Under the pieces are notes generated by a model that was given only the letters and a program-made list of their open reading frames with translations, did no database searches and had not been told where the DNA came from. The translations under genes and the position numbers were made by a program. Below, piece after piece: positions 50,320 through 60,363 of a stretch of 64,000 bases of DNA; the first letter of the stretch is position 1, and every line of letters begins with the position of its first letter. Origin of the DNA: Bacteroidales bacterium UBA4293 (GTDB lineage Bacteria > Bacteroidota > Bacteroidia > Bacteroidales > Bacteroidaceae); NCBI GenBank assembly GCA_002395835.1, contig DGVD01000019.1, positions 70,842-134,841 on the forward strand, in the 5' to 3' direction.

Positions 50320-52623
50320 TTAAAATGGATAACCAATAGCAAAGTGAAGGCTCATGGCATCCTTAAAATCTGGTATATTATAATATCCACTCTTACTCGT
50401 CTTATATGGGCTATGCAAAGCTATACCCAAATCTAAACGAAGAACCAAGAACTCCATGTCATAACGTAATCCAAATCCTGTTCCCAAAGCTATCTGGTTC
50501 CAACAATCCTTCAAGTTAAACTTAGCTCCCGGACGTTCTTCGTCATTCTTCATCAACCAAACATTTCCGGCATCAAGAAAAACAGCTCCATTGAAACTGC
50601 CTACCAGGTTAAATCGGTACTCTGCATTGGCTTCAAACTTAATGTCTCCCGTCTGATCCATATAGTTGGTGTTATTCCCATGATAGCCTCCTGGTCCAAT
50701 GCCACGAACGGTATAAGAACGAATACTATTCGCACCTCCCACATAGAACTGTTCACTATAAGGAGCTACATTACTGTTTCCGTATGTCCAAATTACACCT
50801 CCCATAATGCGGGTAGCCAACTCGTTTTTCTCCCCTATCCTAAAGGTCTTTCGGAGTTCACTGGTTACCTTTATAAATTGTGCAAAAGGATTCCTCAACA
50901 GCTTTTTATTTTTAGTATTCCACTTATTTCCAGCCAACATATATGCTCCTGCTACCAAGTTCCCACTCTCCGTAAAGGAGGTCTGCCACCAGGTATGTGT
51001 TCTATGTTGTAGTACCCTATCATCCGTAGTATAAGTTATGACCATGGCAGGAATAAACTGGTCGTTCATACTTAAATACAAATAATTATTGGCATTCATA
51101 ATAGAGTCGAATTTGGCTGTAGTACTGAGCAGTTTACTATAAGTCAGCCGAAGAGGAGAAAATGAGAGCCTCTGGGTCCGTGTAGACTGCCAATTATAAG
51201 TAGCTTCACCTGTAAAAGAAAGGATATCAAAATAACCAGCTCGATGCAATTCATTGACACCCAATTTGAAAGTGGTACTACGGATGTGACGTGAGTTTGA
51301 ATTAACCTGCCCTGGGAACATCAGCCTTGGGAAATCCAGAGCTGCAGTAAGCCCTAACTCATATGAATTAATTTTAGAGGCAGATTCACCTACAGGATGA
51401 TGGGTTTGCCATTCATAAGAACCTTTAGCAGAAACCGTAAAGGTCTCACCACCACGGAACATATTTTTCTTTGAGACGTTCAATGCCAGCTCAGGGCCAA
51501 TCTGTCCATTGCTCTTCGTATGCATGTCTGCCTCTAATTCTGCACTGATGGGACGATCCAATGTTCCATTGATTAGCACATCCAAGACATTGCAATTTTC
51601 CGTTGTGTCCCGAGGTACAAACTGCATTTCCATGGAGCCAAATACCCCCAACCTAGAAAGTCGTTCTTGAGTTTCTCTGGTATCCTTTAATGAATACAAC
51701 TGATTAGGACGGATACGAATGGCATGAGACAAAGGAGTTATACGAATAGGAGTTTTCTCACCTCTAAAGAAAACCGTAAAGTCATCAGTCTTTATAGAAT
51801 CACGAAGACGACGTATATTATTCCTACGTAAATTTACCCTTACATCTCCTATGTACCAACGACGTAATGCACGGTTCGGAATATCAGCCTTTGCTATTGG
51901 CTCCATACGCAACTGCACATTCAAAGGATGAGCCACCGTATCTGCCTTGAAAGTCATGTAGTTAGGTTTATAGAAGAAAAATCCGTCTTCTTGGAATAGT
52001 TCTGCTAGCCTAGTCCTCTCTGCATCCAAGTTGATTACAGAAAAGGCATCCCCCTTCCTCAAATGAGTTTCACTTTCATTTTGATGAATAAGTTCCCTAA
52101 GAGAGTCTGGGAAATTAACATAAGATATAGAATCAAGATGAAAAACATCCTGCATGTCTATATAATAATTTACTTTCGCTTTTTTATCATTCTTCTCATC
52201 GGGTAGAACCTCACTTGACACAACACTACGGAAATACCCGTAATTCCGTAATGCATTTGATGCCATCTTGGCACGAAGAGTGGGATTCACAGAAGATATC
52301 AGCACAGGAGTAGTGGCAAATGTATTAAAGAGCCATTTATTAAAACCTGTCTGCTTATTCACAAGTGAATTATAGAACCAAAGTCCAAATGGAAGTGGAA
52401 AGCGCATAGAAGAGCTTCCCATAAATGCTGCATTAGGAGCACAATCTAGAGCTGCCATCATCTCAGTCTGTGCTTCCAGTCCATGGTCACTTTTATCCTC
52501 GTTGGCTATCTGGACTTTTTTAATACCTGTATAAAGTACCTCCCCCTGAGGCAACCCAGAGGTTGTAGAGCATGCAGAAAACACAACTGCAAACAATAAA
52601 AGGAACCAATTCGTCTTATTCAT
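50320..52623 (-). CDS. tamL: TamA-like outer-membrane lipoprotein (TamL)
   Basis: 767 residues from ATG 52623 (MNKTNWF); an ATG four codons earlier (52635) is possible. The signal ends in the lipobox FSAC, so unlike TamA the protein is lipid-anchored. About 350 residues of POTRA-like sequence precede an Omp85 16-strand barrel, ending GYPF. The barrel's conserved loop is VGGANSIRSYTVRGIGPGGY (in part). The gene overlaps the 3' end of tamB; TamA/TamB-type pairs move lipids or barrel proteins between the membranes. In Bacteroidetes such lipidated TamA relatives have been called TamL. Confidence 0.88.
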   Translation of the reverse strand: MNKTNWFLLLFAVVFSACSTTSGLPQGEVLYTGIKKVQIANEDKSDHGLEAQTEMMAALDCAPNAAFMGSSSMRFPLPFGLWFYNSLVNKQTGFNKWLFNTFATTPVLISSVNPTLRAKMASNALRNYGYFRSVVSSEVLPDEKNDKKAKVNYYIDMQDVFHLDSISYVNFPDSLRELIHQNESETHLRKGDAFSVINLDAERTRLAELFQEDGFFFYKPNYMTFKADTVAHPLNVQLRMEPIAKADIPNRALRRWYIGDVRVNLRRNNIRRLRDSIKTDDFTVFFRGEKTPIRITPLSHAIRIRPNQLYSLKDTRETQERLSRLGVFGSMEMQFVPRDTTENCNVLDVLINGTLDRPISAELEADMHTKSNGQIGPELALNVSKKNMFRGGETFTVSAKGSYEWQTHHPVGESASKINSYELGLTAALDFPRLMFPGQVNSNSRHIRSTTFKLGVNELHRAGYFDILSFTGEATYNWQSTRTQRLSFSPLRLTYSKLLSTTAKFDSIMNANNYLYLSMNDQFIPAMVITYTTDDRVLQHRTHTWWQTSFTESGNLVAGAYMLAGNKWNTKNKKLLRNPFAQFIKVTSELRKTFRIGEKNELATRIMGGVIWTYGNSNVAPYSEQFYVGGANSIRSYTVRGIGPGGYHGNNTNYMDQTGDIKFEANAEYRFNLVGSFNGAVFLDAGNVWLMKNDEERPGAKFNLKDCWNQIALGTGFGLRYDMEFLVLRLDLGIALHSPYKTSKSGYYNIPDFKDAMSLHFAIGYPF

Positions 52624-55600
52624 TATTTGCTTCATTTCTTCTTTCTTCTAATCTTTGTTCTCTACGCAATTCACGTTCTTGCATCAGTTGCTCACGTCTC
52701 CTTCTACTTCTAAAGATGAAAAGTTCATCAAAGCGGTTCACTTTCTTACGTAGAACTATACCACCACCCGTTTCTATGATTTCTCCATCAAGTAAAGAAT
52801 CATAATTTCGCTCATGATATAGACGGACATATCGGGTGCCATTTTCGTCAAGTCTATATTCTATTGAGACGTCATCGATAAATGAATCTGAAGAACGTGC
52901 ATTGTTTCCAGTGGAAACTTTTCCTCCAATGATAATGCTAACCCGATTATTCCATAAGCGTTTTGCAAAACGGAAAGAATAATCAGTAGTAGTACTACCA
53001 TCAGCAGCTGTACCATCTTCCATACCCACACTTATATCAATAGTCCTTAAAGCATTTCCTGCTATACTGGAAATCTCACTCTGCAAGAAAGAGTTGAGAG
53101 CTGAAGTCATATTAATATTTCCCGATGCATTTTCTTCTGATAGATATAAACCAGTAACCAGCATTGAGACTGCTAGCTTTGCACGAGTTTCCTTAGAGAA
53201 ACCTGCCAGTTCATTTTGAACTGCCATGTCCTGCAAGGCATCAATGGTAAATTCTAACCCCATATTCTGCAAAGTCTGAGAAATCTTTACACCAACCTCA
53301 AACAAGACACTACGTGGAGAACTGCCATTGGTCGTTACAGAAGCTCTATTTTTCTCTGTGGCAGTGATATTTAAGGTTGGGTTCTGTATATCTCCATTAA
53401 ACTGCACATAACTTCCACTACCTAAGGTAAAGGTTTTGAGAGGGATAACTTGGAGGTCATATTTCATTTCTCCTCCATTGATATTATAACGACCATTTAA
53501 GAGCATATTCCCTTCTGGAGTATACCTGAAGACCAAATCTCCACCACCCTGCAACATCACATAACTTTCCCGATTCACACTAAGATCACAGTTTACATGA
53601 GCACCTTCAGAGATGTTCAGATTCAGCTGAAGATCCACTCCTGACAGTTCCTGACGAGATATTTCCTGCTGTACTTTGGTCGTATCTGAGAAGTCAACGA
53701 ATGTCACCAAATCACTCAAACGATCTTCAATTTCAAGTGGGGAATCTTTAAGCACATAAGTAACATCGGTGGTACCTAACAAATCTACTGACCCTCGAAT
53801 CACCAAGTTGTCCAAATCCCCCCTAACGGTCGTTTGTAGATTCACAAAAGCTTTACCATATAATTGAGAAACCATATTACGAGGCTCATCAATTAGCTGG
53901 AAATTGCGTGCTCTAAGACTAACATTCAAAAGAATCTTATCCAAATTGGAGAAGTCAATTGTACCATTGGCAGTAAGTTCATCATTTTTCTCTGAATAGA
54001 AAATAAAATTCTGCATCGTAAAACGACTGTCGTTAATAGGGAACTTCCTATTCTGAACACGCATATTCAGATTGTAAACATCAGAAAAAAGATAAACAGA
54101 ATCTGTCCCTATCGTACCATTCACTATTGGACGACCTGTGTCACCAGTAAGTTTGAACTTTCCCTCCAGTGTGCCTCTAAGACCGAATAAATGATCTGGG
54201 ATAAATCCATTCACAATCTCTGCAGGGAATCTGATTAACTCAGCATCGAGCAAAATGTCTCCTGTTGCACTTGCATAAGAACCTGATAATTGTGAAACCA
54301 AGACTCCGTTGCGTTCCAATGACATTGACACGGAATGCAAGCCATTGCTCGATGGGGTATATTCCATAGCCAAGTCTATGTCACCCATTGGGTTCTCTTC
54401 ATAGGTAAGATTTTTGAAACTCATCTTACCATCTGCCTGCAAGTCCCCTTCCATTTGCTGATAAGCATGTAACTTTCCACTGGCAAGACCAGACATAGCA
54501 GGAATATAAGGAATTATATTAGAGATTTCTGCTAAATTAAGATCAAAGAACTCCAAATCCATATTCTGCTGTTCACTTTCATCGGGATTTGCAGAAAATA
54601 CCAAGCCTTTTCCTTCATCGGTAAACAAACTCAATTTACCAGAAATCTGCATGTCATCACGCAAAAATACGTAAGCATCTTCAGGGGAGAGATTGAATCT
54701 ATTATATGCTATCAAAGGACGGTCTGGACTAAAAGTGAAGTAGTAACCGTTTGATTCTGCCTTCATTTGAGCACCCAAATCAACACCTAAGACATCCTTT
54801 TTGTCATACAACTTCAAATGTGCTGTAGCTCCGTCATTCATCAACCCTCCATCCAAATAAGAGTTGAATACAAACTGAGGATTATTCCGGTTATTACGGA
54901 TTTGAGCACGGAAACGGAGTGTTTCTTCTTCAGGGTAAATATTCAAACGAATGGTATCAAGTAGAAGGCTGTCTGATTTAAAGGAATATACATGCATATT
55001 CCCATATAATCCATTATCCACAGTTGTATCAAAATTAGCAGATATACTTCCAAAATCATAACCATTCAACTGGAGAATACTGCTAATTAAATTATCCTTT
55101 CCTCCTTGGATTTCCAAATGACATTGTGGAATAGCTTCTTTAAGTACCGGAATCTGAAGATTGTGTTCTTTAATTTGGGATTGAAGGAGGTTCCAAAATT
55201 CTTGTCCTTGTTTTTGTACATGAGACATGCCTCCTACGGTTCTCACATGAGCAATGAGATTTCCAGTTTCCACATCTGCTTTAATTGAGTCAGAAGTGAG
55301 AAGAGCCTGTGCATTAAGGTCTTTCAGATGGTAGGTATCTTTACTACCCTCCAAAGAAATATTAGACAAATTGGCTTTCAAATTCGCATTTTCCCTGAAG
55401 TTGTACCCCACATCTGCTTTTATCTTTAATGAAAGCCCACCTTTCTCTCCCATGAATCTCATACGAGCAAGATCCGCATGTAGCACATCTGCAAATAGGT
55501 TTCCACCTATCGTATCTTTTCTGACTAAAACATCAAAATCCGTTTCCAAATTAAGATAGGAATTATCACTTATAGCTTTACCTGTCAGTTGGTTTTTATC

Positions 55601-57238
55601 CAACTTCATGTTTAAGTCAATGCCATTGATATCATAGGTCTTATATTGGAACTTATCAATCTTTGCCTGTACATTAGCTTTAGAATGCCTAGAATAAAAA
55701 TCAGTACCAACTCCTTGAGCAGAGATGTTAGCAGATACCAGATAAAGAGAATCTTTTGGCATGAAATCATGGAGATTAATCTGATCTGCTTTTGCATCCA
55801 ATGAATAAGAATCCCTCTTAGTGTCATAGAGCACAGAAAGAACCAAAATGCCATTTTTCTCTTGTATTTTACCGTCATAGGAAAATTGTGTTCCCTTAAG
55901 GCGAACAAGACCCAAAGCTTTCATTCCTTTAGGTGCAGTATATTCTGACAAATCTGCCAGCTTCAAAAATGGATTTAAATCATCAGCACGAGCGTCCAAG
56001 TTAATGACTCCAGACCTTGTTTTATCATTTAAGACATTATGAATAGCCCCATCTAAATTTACCCCCAAGATTCCGTCTAAACTGGCCTGTGATTTATGAA
56101 TCTGCATCTTATGTATATTCCCATCTACATAGGCATCGGCAATGAAAGGGGCATCAGGATACACATCCTTTATCTTTTTAGCATTTTCTTCTCCTACAGT
56201 TAAGAGCAAATCCTGCTTCCCAATATTGGCTCTCAATTTAAGTTTCATGAGTCCAGCCCCTGCTTCATCCAGAGAGCTCCAATCTAAGTCACCGTCTAAA
56301 TTTGCTGTAGAATAAGGAGTGATTAAGGACAAGTTAGAAGTATGAATAGAGGTTGAATCCAAAAGCACATATCCTGTCAAAGATTTTGCTTGTAAACCTG
56401 AACGCTCTCTGAACTTACTATTAAGAAGGTTAACTGCCACATAGGAGCCTTGGTTCACTATGGAATCTGCAGATAAATCCAAGGAATCTAAAAATATATG
56501 GTTATAATCAAATCCCGGAGCAGCTTTCCCCGGAACAAGGTTAACGGATACTGATGAAGATTGGATATCAAGATGTGCCACTTTAAAGAGGCTCTCCTTT
56601 AAATCCATAGTTGTATGGTCAATCTGTGAGTCACCAAATCCTAAACATATATCCATGGAATCAACCAAGACTCTCAAATCAGACTTCTTTATCCTAGCCT
56701 TATCTAATAAAACTTGCCACTTGGTAGGTTCGCTTGGAATGGTATCTTCAGGGACGGAATCATTGACAACTATACAAATATTTGCACCATCAATTAAGGC
56801 TTCGTCTACTGCAACGGTTTCTAATCCCCAATCAATTCCATGAGATTTTAAATAGAGATGTGAAATAGAACCTTTAATGTCAACTGCATCAATCCAATCT
56901 AAAGTATTAACCTTAGCATCTTTCAGTTCTAATCCATCTATATTAACAATTTGGCGAATAAGGGGCAAGACTTGAACATCAACAGTTAACTCCTTTACGG
57001 CCAAAACTGTATCTTGATTCTGAATAGCTACAAAATTTGATAAAACTAAATCCATAGGGAATGATAGGTGCACATTATCAATGCTCACCTGCAAGCCCAA
57101 CTCTCTAGATGCTAAATCTGAAGCTTTGTTAACCAAAAATTTTTGTATAGGTGGCAAGTAAATAAGAAAAGCCAAAAGCAATAGCAGCACAAACGGTGTG
57201 ACCAAAGCTATTCCTATCCACTTGAGAGTTTTTTTCAT
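52616..57238 (-). CDS. tamB: TamB-family (DUF490) translocation and assembly module protein
   Basis: 1540 residues, one of the longest genes here. Residues 8-30 are a single inner-membrane anchor. The bulk is repetitive beta sequence predicted to form the long hydrophobic groove that spans the periplasm (AsmA-like N-terminus, then many GxLxx-x-V-D-L units). The DUF490 domain lies at about 1150-1500 (FLQSEISSIAGNAL, DISVGMEDG, RFAKRLWNNRVSIIIGGK). Its basic Arg/Glu-rich tail is unusual. It heads the operon with tamL. The promoter element is at 57257-57264. Confidence 0.9.
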   Translation of the reverse strand: MKKTLKWIGIALVTPFVLLLLLAFLIYLPPIQKFLVNKASDLASRELGLQVSIDNVHLSFPMDLVLSNFVAIQNQDTVLAVKELTVDVQVLPLIRQIVNIDGLELKDAKVNTLDWIDAVDIKGSISHLYLKSHGIDWGLETVAVDEALIDGANICIVVNDSVPEDTIPSEPTKWQVLLDKARIKKSDLRVLVDSMDICLGFGDSQIDHTTMDLKESLFKVAHLDIQSSSVSVNLVPGKAAPGFDYNHIFLDSLDLSADSIVNQGSYVAVNLLNSKFRERSGLQAKSLTGYVLLDSTSIHTSNLSLITPYSTANLDGDLDWSSLDEAGAGLMKLKLRANIGKQDLLLTVGEENAKKIKDVYPDAPFIADAYVDGNIHKMQIHKSQASLDGILGVNLDGAIHNVLNDKTRSGVINLDARADDLNPFLKLADLSEYTAPKGMKALGLVRLKGTQFSYDGKIQEKNGILVLSVLYDTKRDSYSLDAKADQINLHDFMPKDSLYLVSANISAQGVGTDFYSRHSKANVQAKIDKFQYKTYDINGIDLNMKLDKNQLTGKAISDNSYLNLETDFDVLVRKDTIGGNLFADVLHADLARMRFMGEKGGLSLKIKADVGYNFRENANLKANLSNISLEGSKDTYHLKDLNAQALLTSDSIKADVETGNLIAHVRTVGGMSHVQKQGQEFWNLLQSQIKEHNLQIPVLKEAIPQCHLEIQGGKDNLISSILQLNGYDFGSISANFDTTVDNGLYGNMHVYSFKSDSLLLDTIRLNIYPEEETLRFRAQIRNNRNNPQFVFNSYLDGGLMNDGATAHLKLYDKKDVLGVDLGAQMKAESNGYYFTFSPDRPLIAYNRFNLSPEDAYVFLRDDMQISGKLSLFTDEGKGLVFSANPDESEQQNMDLEFFDLNLAEISNIIPYIPAMSGLASGKLHAYQQMEGDLQADGKMSFKNLTYEENPMGDIDLAMEYTPSSNGLHSVSMSLERNGVLVSQLSGSYASATGDILLDAELIRFPAEIVNGFIPDHLFGLRGTLEGKFKLTGDTGRPIVNGTIGTDSVYLFSDVYNLNMRVQNRKFPINDSRFTMQNFIFYSEKNDELTANGTIDFSNLDKILLNVSLRARNFQLIDEPRNMVSQLYGKAFVNLQTTVRGDLDNLVIRGSVDLLGTTDVTYVLKDSPLEIEDRLSDLVTFVDFSDTTKVQQEISRQELSGVDLQLNLNISEGAHVNCDLSVNRESYVMLQGGGDLVFRYTPEGNMLLNGRYNINGGEMKYDLQVIPLKTFTLGSGSYVQFNGDIQNPTLNITATEKNRASVTTNGSSPRSVLFEVGVKISQTLQNMGLEFTIDALQDMAVQNELAGFSKETRAKLAVSMLVTGLYLSEENASGNINMTSALNSFLQSEISSIAGNALRTIDISVGMEDGTAADGSTTTDYSFRFAKRLWNNRVSIIIGGKVSTGNNARSSDSFIDDVSIEYRLDENGTRYVRLYHERNYDSLLDGEIIETGGGIVLRKKVNRFDELFIFRSRRRREQLMQERELRREQRLEERRNEANNE

Positions 57239-57256
57239 ATTCCCTTATTTTAGGTG

Positions 57257-57264
57257 CAAATTTA
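57257..57264 (-). promoter_or_regulatory. -7 promoter element of tamB operon
   Basis: TAAATTTG on the minus strand, 18 bp before the tamB start codon. Confidence 0.7.
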
Positions 57265-57306
57265 ATAAAAAGGAGGCAAAGCGAAAGTTTTTCCGAAAAA
57301 TAGTTC

Positions 57307-57314
57307 TACCTTTG
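57307..57314 (+). promoter_or_regulatory. -7 promoter element of ABC ATPase gene
   Basis: TACCTTTG, 22 bp before the ATG at 57337; back to back with the tamB promoter. Confidence 0.7.
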
Positions 57315-57336
57315 CCCATGTTTTAAAGTCGGAATC

Positions 57337-58128
57337 ATGCAAATGCCTGAAATAACCATAGAACTAAAGAATTTGACAACTGGCTATACCTCGAAAAGCA
57401 ATAAACGAGTGGTATCAAAAGATTTAACAGCTTGTTTAAATAATGGTGAACTAACCTGCTTACTGGGAGTCAATGGAGCTGGAAAATCAACCCTTCTTCG
57501 AACCCTTTCAGCTTTTATTCCTCCTCTTTCTGGTAAAATACTTTTCCTAGGAAAATACCTAGAGGAATATACACCAAAAGAATTATCTAAACTCATAGGT
57601 GTAGTATTAACAGGCAGAATGGAACAAGGGGGGCTAACTGTATTCGACATGGTAGGAATGGGTCGAAGTCCCTATACAGGTTTTTGGGGTACCCTAAGAG
57701 AACCAGATAAAGAAATTGTGAAAGATGCTATTAGACAAATCAAGATCATGCATCTCACAGAAAGAACTATGGATACGCTCAGTGATGGAGAGCGTCAGAA
57801 AGTAATGATAGCGAAGGCTTTGGCACAGGAGACTCCAGTGATATTCCTTGATGAACCTACTGCTTTTCTAGATTTTCCTAGTAAGGTAGAAATAATGCAA
57901 ATGCTCCAAAGTTTAGCACACGACATGAAGAAAACTATTTTTCTTTCAACTCATGATTTGGAACTTGCATTGCAAGTGGCAGATAAACTTTGGCTTTTAG
58001 ATGCAGAACATCTAATAACTGGAACACCTAAAGATTTGGCCCAACAAGGTTATCTAGATCGTTTTTTCAACATACCTGGGATAATTTTCGACAAAGAGAA
58101 TCTAACATACAAAATTGCGAAAAAATAG
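57337..58128 (+). CDS. ABC transporter ATPase, FecE/BtuD-type (iron-chelate/cobalamin class)
   Basis: 263 residues. Walker A GVNGAGKST, the Q-loop region, signature LSDGERQKV (D replaces the usual G of LSGGE), Walker B VIFLDEPTAFLD and the switch histidine in LSTHDLE are all seen. The length and the layout near RSPYTGFWG are typical of the FecCD/BtuCD partner ATPases for siderophore, heme or cobalamin uptake. No permease or binding protein is adjacent, so it must act with proteins encoded elsewhere. ATG at 57343 is an alternative start. Confidence 0.87.
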   Translation: MQMPEITIELKNLTTGYTSKSNKRVVSKDLTACLNNGELTCLLGVNGAGKSTLLRTLSAFIPPLSGKILFLGKYLEEYTPKELSKLIGVVLTGRMEQGGLTVFDMVGMGRSPYTGFWGTLREPDKEIVKDAIRQIKIMHLTERTMDTLSDGERQKVMIAKALAQETPVIFLDEPTAFLDFPSKVEIMQMLQSLAHDMKKTIFLSTHDLELALQVADKLWLLDAEHLITGTPKDLAQQGYLDRFFNIPGIIFDKENLTYKIAKK

Positions 58129-58253
58129 TTTATAAACAATACTAAATTAAATCTAAAGTCTTTTTTGTAGTCTATTCATTATTAGATCAATGCCTATCTT
58201 CCTGGAATGAATTTTATTATACCTATAAGGATAATGCAATAAAAAATTTTGAA

Positions 58254-59465
58254 ATGAAAAAGAATCTGATATATTGGATTAGTGCATTAATCATCGGTGC
58301 CATTTTAGGATGTCAAGGTATTGTATGGTTAAATGAATTATTTGAGTTTATTGCCACTGCGTTTACCCGTTTGTTCCAATTTATTGCAGTGCCAACCATT
58401 GCCTTGGCAATTCTAACAACTTTAGCTTCATTAGGAAGACAAAAAAATGCAGGACGGATTTTCAGCCATACCGTAACATACACTTTACTTACAACAATAT
58501 CAGCTGCAAGCATTGCTTTAATGCTTTACCTCATTATTCAACCTGAAAACCTTCCAGTTACAACTTTGAATAATAATTCAACTGGAATTCCTCAGGAATT
58601 AGACAGTTTGTCATATTATGATCATATTCTCTCAATTATTCCTAATAACATTATTCTGCCATTCGAATCTGGCAATGTTTTGAGCGTTTTGATTATATCT
58701 GCATCTTTTGGCCTAGCTCTAGCTTTCATGCCTGAATCAGAAAATAAACAGACTGTTACACGTTTCTTTTCTGGATTACAAGAAATTCTTTTCATCCTAA
58801 TTAGAGCAATAATATGGGCTCTCCCTATTGGTATTATAGCTTTTGCGGGCCAGTTAGCAGCTCAAATAGAAACTGGAGTAATCATTGGTTCTTTAGGAAA
58901 ATATGTAGCAGTGATAATATTAGGTAATATAGCTCAAATGTTCCTAATACTACCACTATTCCTCTTGGCAAGAAAACTTAATCCAATTAAAGTATTTAAA
59001 GCCATGTCACCTGCACTATTAGTTGCCCTATTTACCAAAAGTTCTGCTGGTACATTACCTGTTACCATCCAATCAGCAGAAGAAAATTTGGGAATAAGGC
59101 CAGGTATTGCTCGATTTGTATTGCCCATCTGCACCACTGTCAACATGAACGGATGTGCAGCTTTCATTTTAGTAACATCACTATTCCTAATGCAAAATGG
59201 AGGCATCGAACTGACTCTAGGTTCAATGATTCTTTGGCTTTTCATCTCAGTCATATCCGCTATTGGTAATGCTGGAGTACCCATGGGGTGCTATTTTCTG
59301 ACCCTTTCATTAATGTCTAATATAGGTGCCCCTATTGGATTAATGGGAATAATTCTACCTATTTACACCATTATAGATATGGTAGAAACAGCTGAAAACG
59401 TATGGTCTGATTCCTGCATATGTGCTATGACCAACCAAGATTTGAAGGAAGATAAAAAAAGCTAG
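58254..59465 (+). CDS. Dicarboxylate/amino-acid:cation symporter (SDF/DAACS family)
   Basis: 403 residues with eight membrane segments and two re-entrant loops. Hairpin 1 is SSAGTLPVT, hairpin 2 region is IGNAGVPMG, and the TM8 substrate region is DMVETAENVWSDS. The conserved NMDG of aspartate transporters reads NMNG; the lost aspartate is part of a sodium site in the archaeal homolog GltPh. The protein is related to GltP and SstT, so substrate could be glutamate, aspartate, serine/threonine or a dicarboxylate. Its stop codon is inside the following terminator stem. A 125-bp gap separates it from the ABC gene, without a clear TAnnTTTG element. Confidence 0.87.
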   Translation: MKKNLIYWISALIIGAILGCQGIVWLNELFEFIATAFTRLFQFIAVPTIALAILTTLASLGRQKNAGRIFSHTVTYTLLTTISAASIALMLYLIIQPENLPVTTLNNNSTGIPQELDSLSYYDHILSIIPNNIILPFESGNVLSVLIISASFGLALAFMPESENKQTVTRFFSGLQEILFILIRAIIWALPIGIIAFAGQLAAQIETGVIIGSLGKYVAVIILGNIAQMFLILPLFLLARKLNPIKVFKAMSPALLVALFTKSSAGTLPVTIQSAEENLGIRPGIARFVLPICTTVNMNGCAAFILVTSLFLMQNGGIELTLGSMILWLFISVISAIGNAGVPMGCYFLTLSLMSNIGAPIGLMGIILPIYTIIDMVETAENVWSDSCICAMTNQDLKEDKKS

Positions 59466-59483
59466 ACATCTTCGTCTAGCTTT
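59458..59483. terminator. Bidirectional terminator between symporter and tRNA
   Basis: 10-bp perfect stem AAAGCTAGAC/GTCTAGCTTT. The minus-strand side is followed by a run of seven T, terminating the tRNA transcript. The plus-strand side includes the symporter TAG stop in its stem. Confidence 0.8.
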
Positions 59484-59487
59484 CTAG

Positions 59488-59559
59488 TTGCGGAGGATGG
59501 GATCGAACCAACGACTTCCAGGTTATGAGCCTGGCGAGCTACCACTGCTCTACTCCGCG
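59488..59559 (-). tRNA. tRNA-Met(CAT), probable initiator
   Basis: 72 nt on the minus strand with a full cloverleaf: acceptor CGCGGAG/CTCCGCA, D arm GAGCAGTGGTAGCTC, anticodon stem-loop CCAGGCTCATAACCTGG, T arm GTTGGTTCGATCCCATC. The first base C faces A at position 72; an unpaired C1-A72 is the identity mark of initiator tRNA and is required for formylation by Fmt. The CCA end is not encoded. A TATCTTTG promoter lies 21 bp upstream and a terminator directly downstream, so it is transcribed alone. Confidence 0.93.
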
Positions 59560-59579
59560 ATATTTCTTGAATTCGGGTG

Positions 59580-59587
59580 CAAAGATA
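59580..59587 (-). promoter_or_regulatory. -7 promoter element of tRNA-Met
   Basis: TATCTTTG on the minus strand, 21 bp before the mature 5' end. Confidence 0.75.
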
Positions 59588-59715
59588 TAGCTTTTTTTAA
59601 TAACGACAAAACCTTCTAGACATTTTTTATTTTTCACCACACATTTTTTTGCACACTATAGACTAACGTGTTCCAAAATATCCTCAATTTATTTGCCTAA
59701 ATAAAAGAATTCCCT

Positions 59716-59723
59716 TACTTTTG
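59716..59723 (+). promoter_or_regulatory. -7 promoter element of tetR-fabG-rluA
   Basis: TACTTTTG, 24 bp before the tetR ATG. Confidence 0.75.
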
Positions 59724-59746
59724 TACCTGTAAAATAACAAAAGGAT

Positions 59747-60352
59747 ATGGCTGTTTCTAAAACAAGAGCACTTTTGGTAGACGTAGCCCGTCAACTTTTC
59801 GCAAAAAACGGATTAGAGGAAACCACAATGAATGATATCGCTGTGGCATCTAAGAAAGGCCGTCGTACCCTTTACACATATTTTAAAAATAAGGAAGAAA
59901 TTTATTACGCAGTCATTGAATCTGAACTAAGTCTTCTATCAGAAAAGCTAATGGAAGTTTTAGATCAGGACATAAACCCTGAAGATAAAATTGTTGAACT
60001 CATTTATGCGCGTTTAGCTGCTATAAAGGAAATAATCCATCGAAATGGCAACCTACGTGCAGAGTTCTTCCGTGATATCTGGAGTGTGGAGGTCGTTCGT
60101 AAGAACTTTGACAAAGGACAGATAAATATTTATCGTAGAGTTCTCAATGAAGGCCGTGAAAAAGGGGTTTTTGAGATAGATAATGTTGAGTTGCTTGCTA
60201 ACATTATCCATTACTGCGTGAAAGGTTTGGAGGTTCCTTATATTAAAGGTACTGTTGCTTCGGGATTCAATGCTGAAAATAGTAAGCCTTTAGTTGAGAA
60301 AATTGTGCATAGAGCTCTTGGAAAGCCTATTGAAAAAGGACAACAAATTTAA
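59747..60352 (+). CDS. TetR-family transcriptional regulator
   Basis: 201 residues. The N-terminal HTH is VARQLFAKNGLEETTMNDIA with recognition helix GRRTLYTYFKNKEEI. The C-terminal ligand/dimer domain is helical with no recognised ligand signature. It lies 11 bases before fabG in the same direction, so control of this operon or of fatty-acid genes elsewhere is likely but inferred; FabR/FadR-type TetR proteins give a precedent. Confidence 0.9.
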   Translation: MAVSKTRALLVDVARQLFAKNGLEETTMNDIAVASKKGRRTLYTYFKNKEEIYYAVIESELSLLSEKLMEVLDQDINPEDKIVELIYARLAAIKEIIHRNGNLRAEFFRDIWSVEVVRKNFDKGQINIYRRVLNEGREKGVFEIDNVELLANIIHYCVKGLEVPYIKGTVASGFNAENSKPLVEKIVHRALGKPIEKGQQI

Positions 60353-60363
60353 TCATAATAAAC

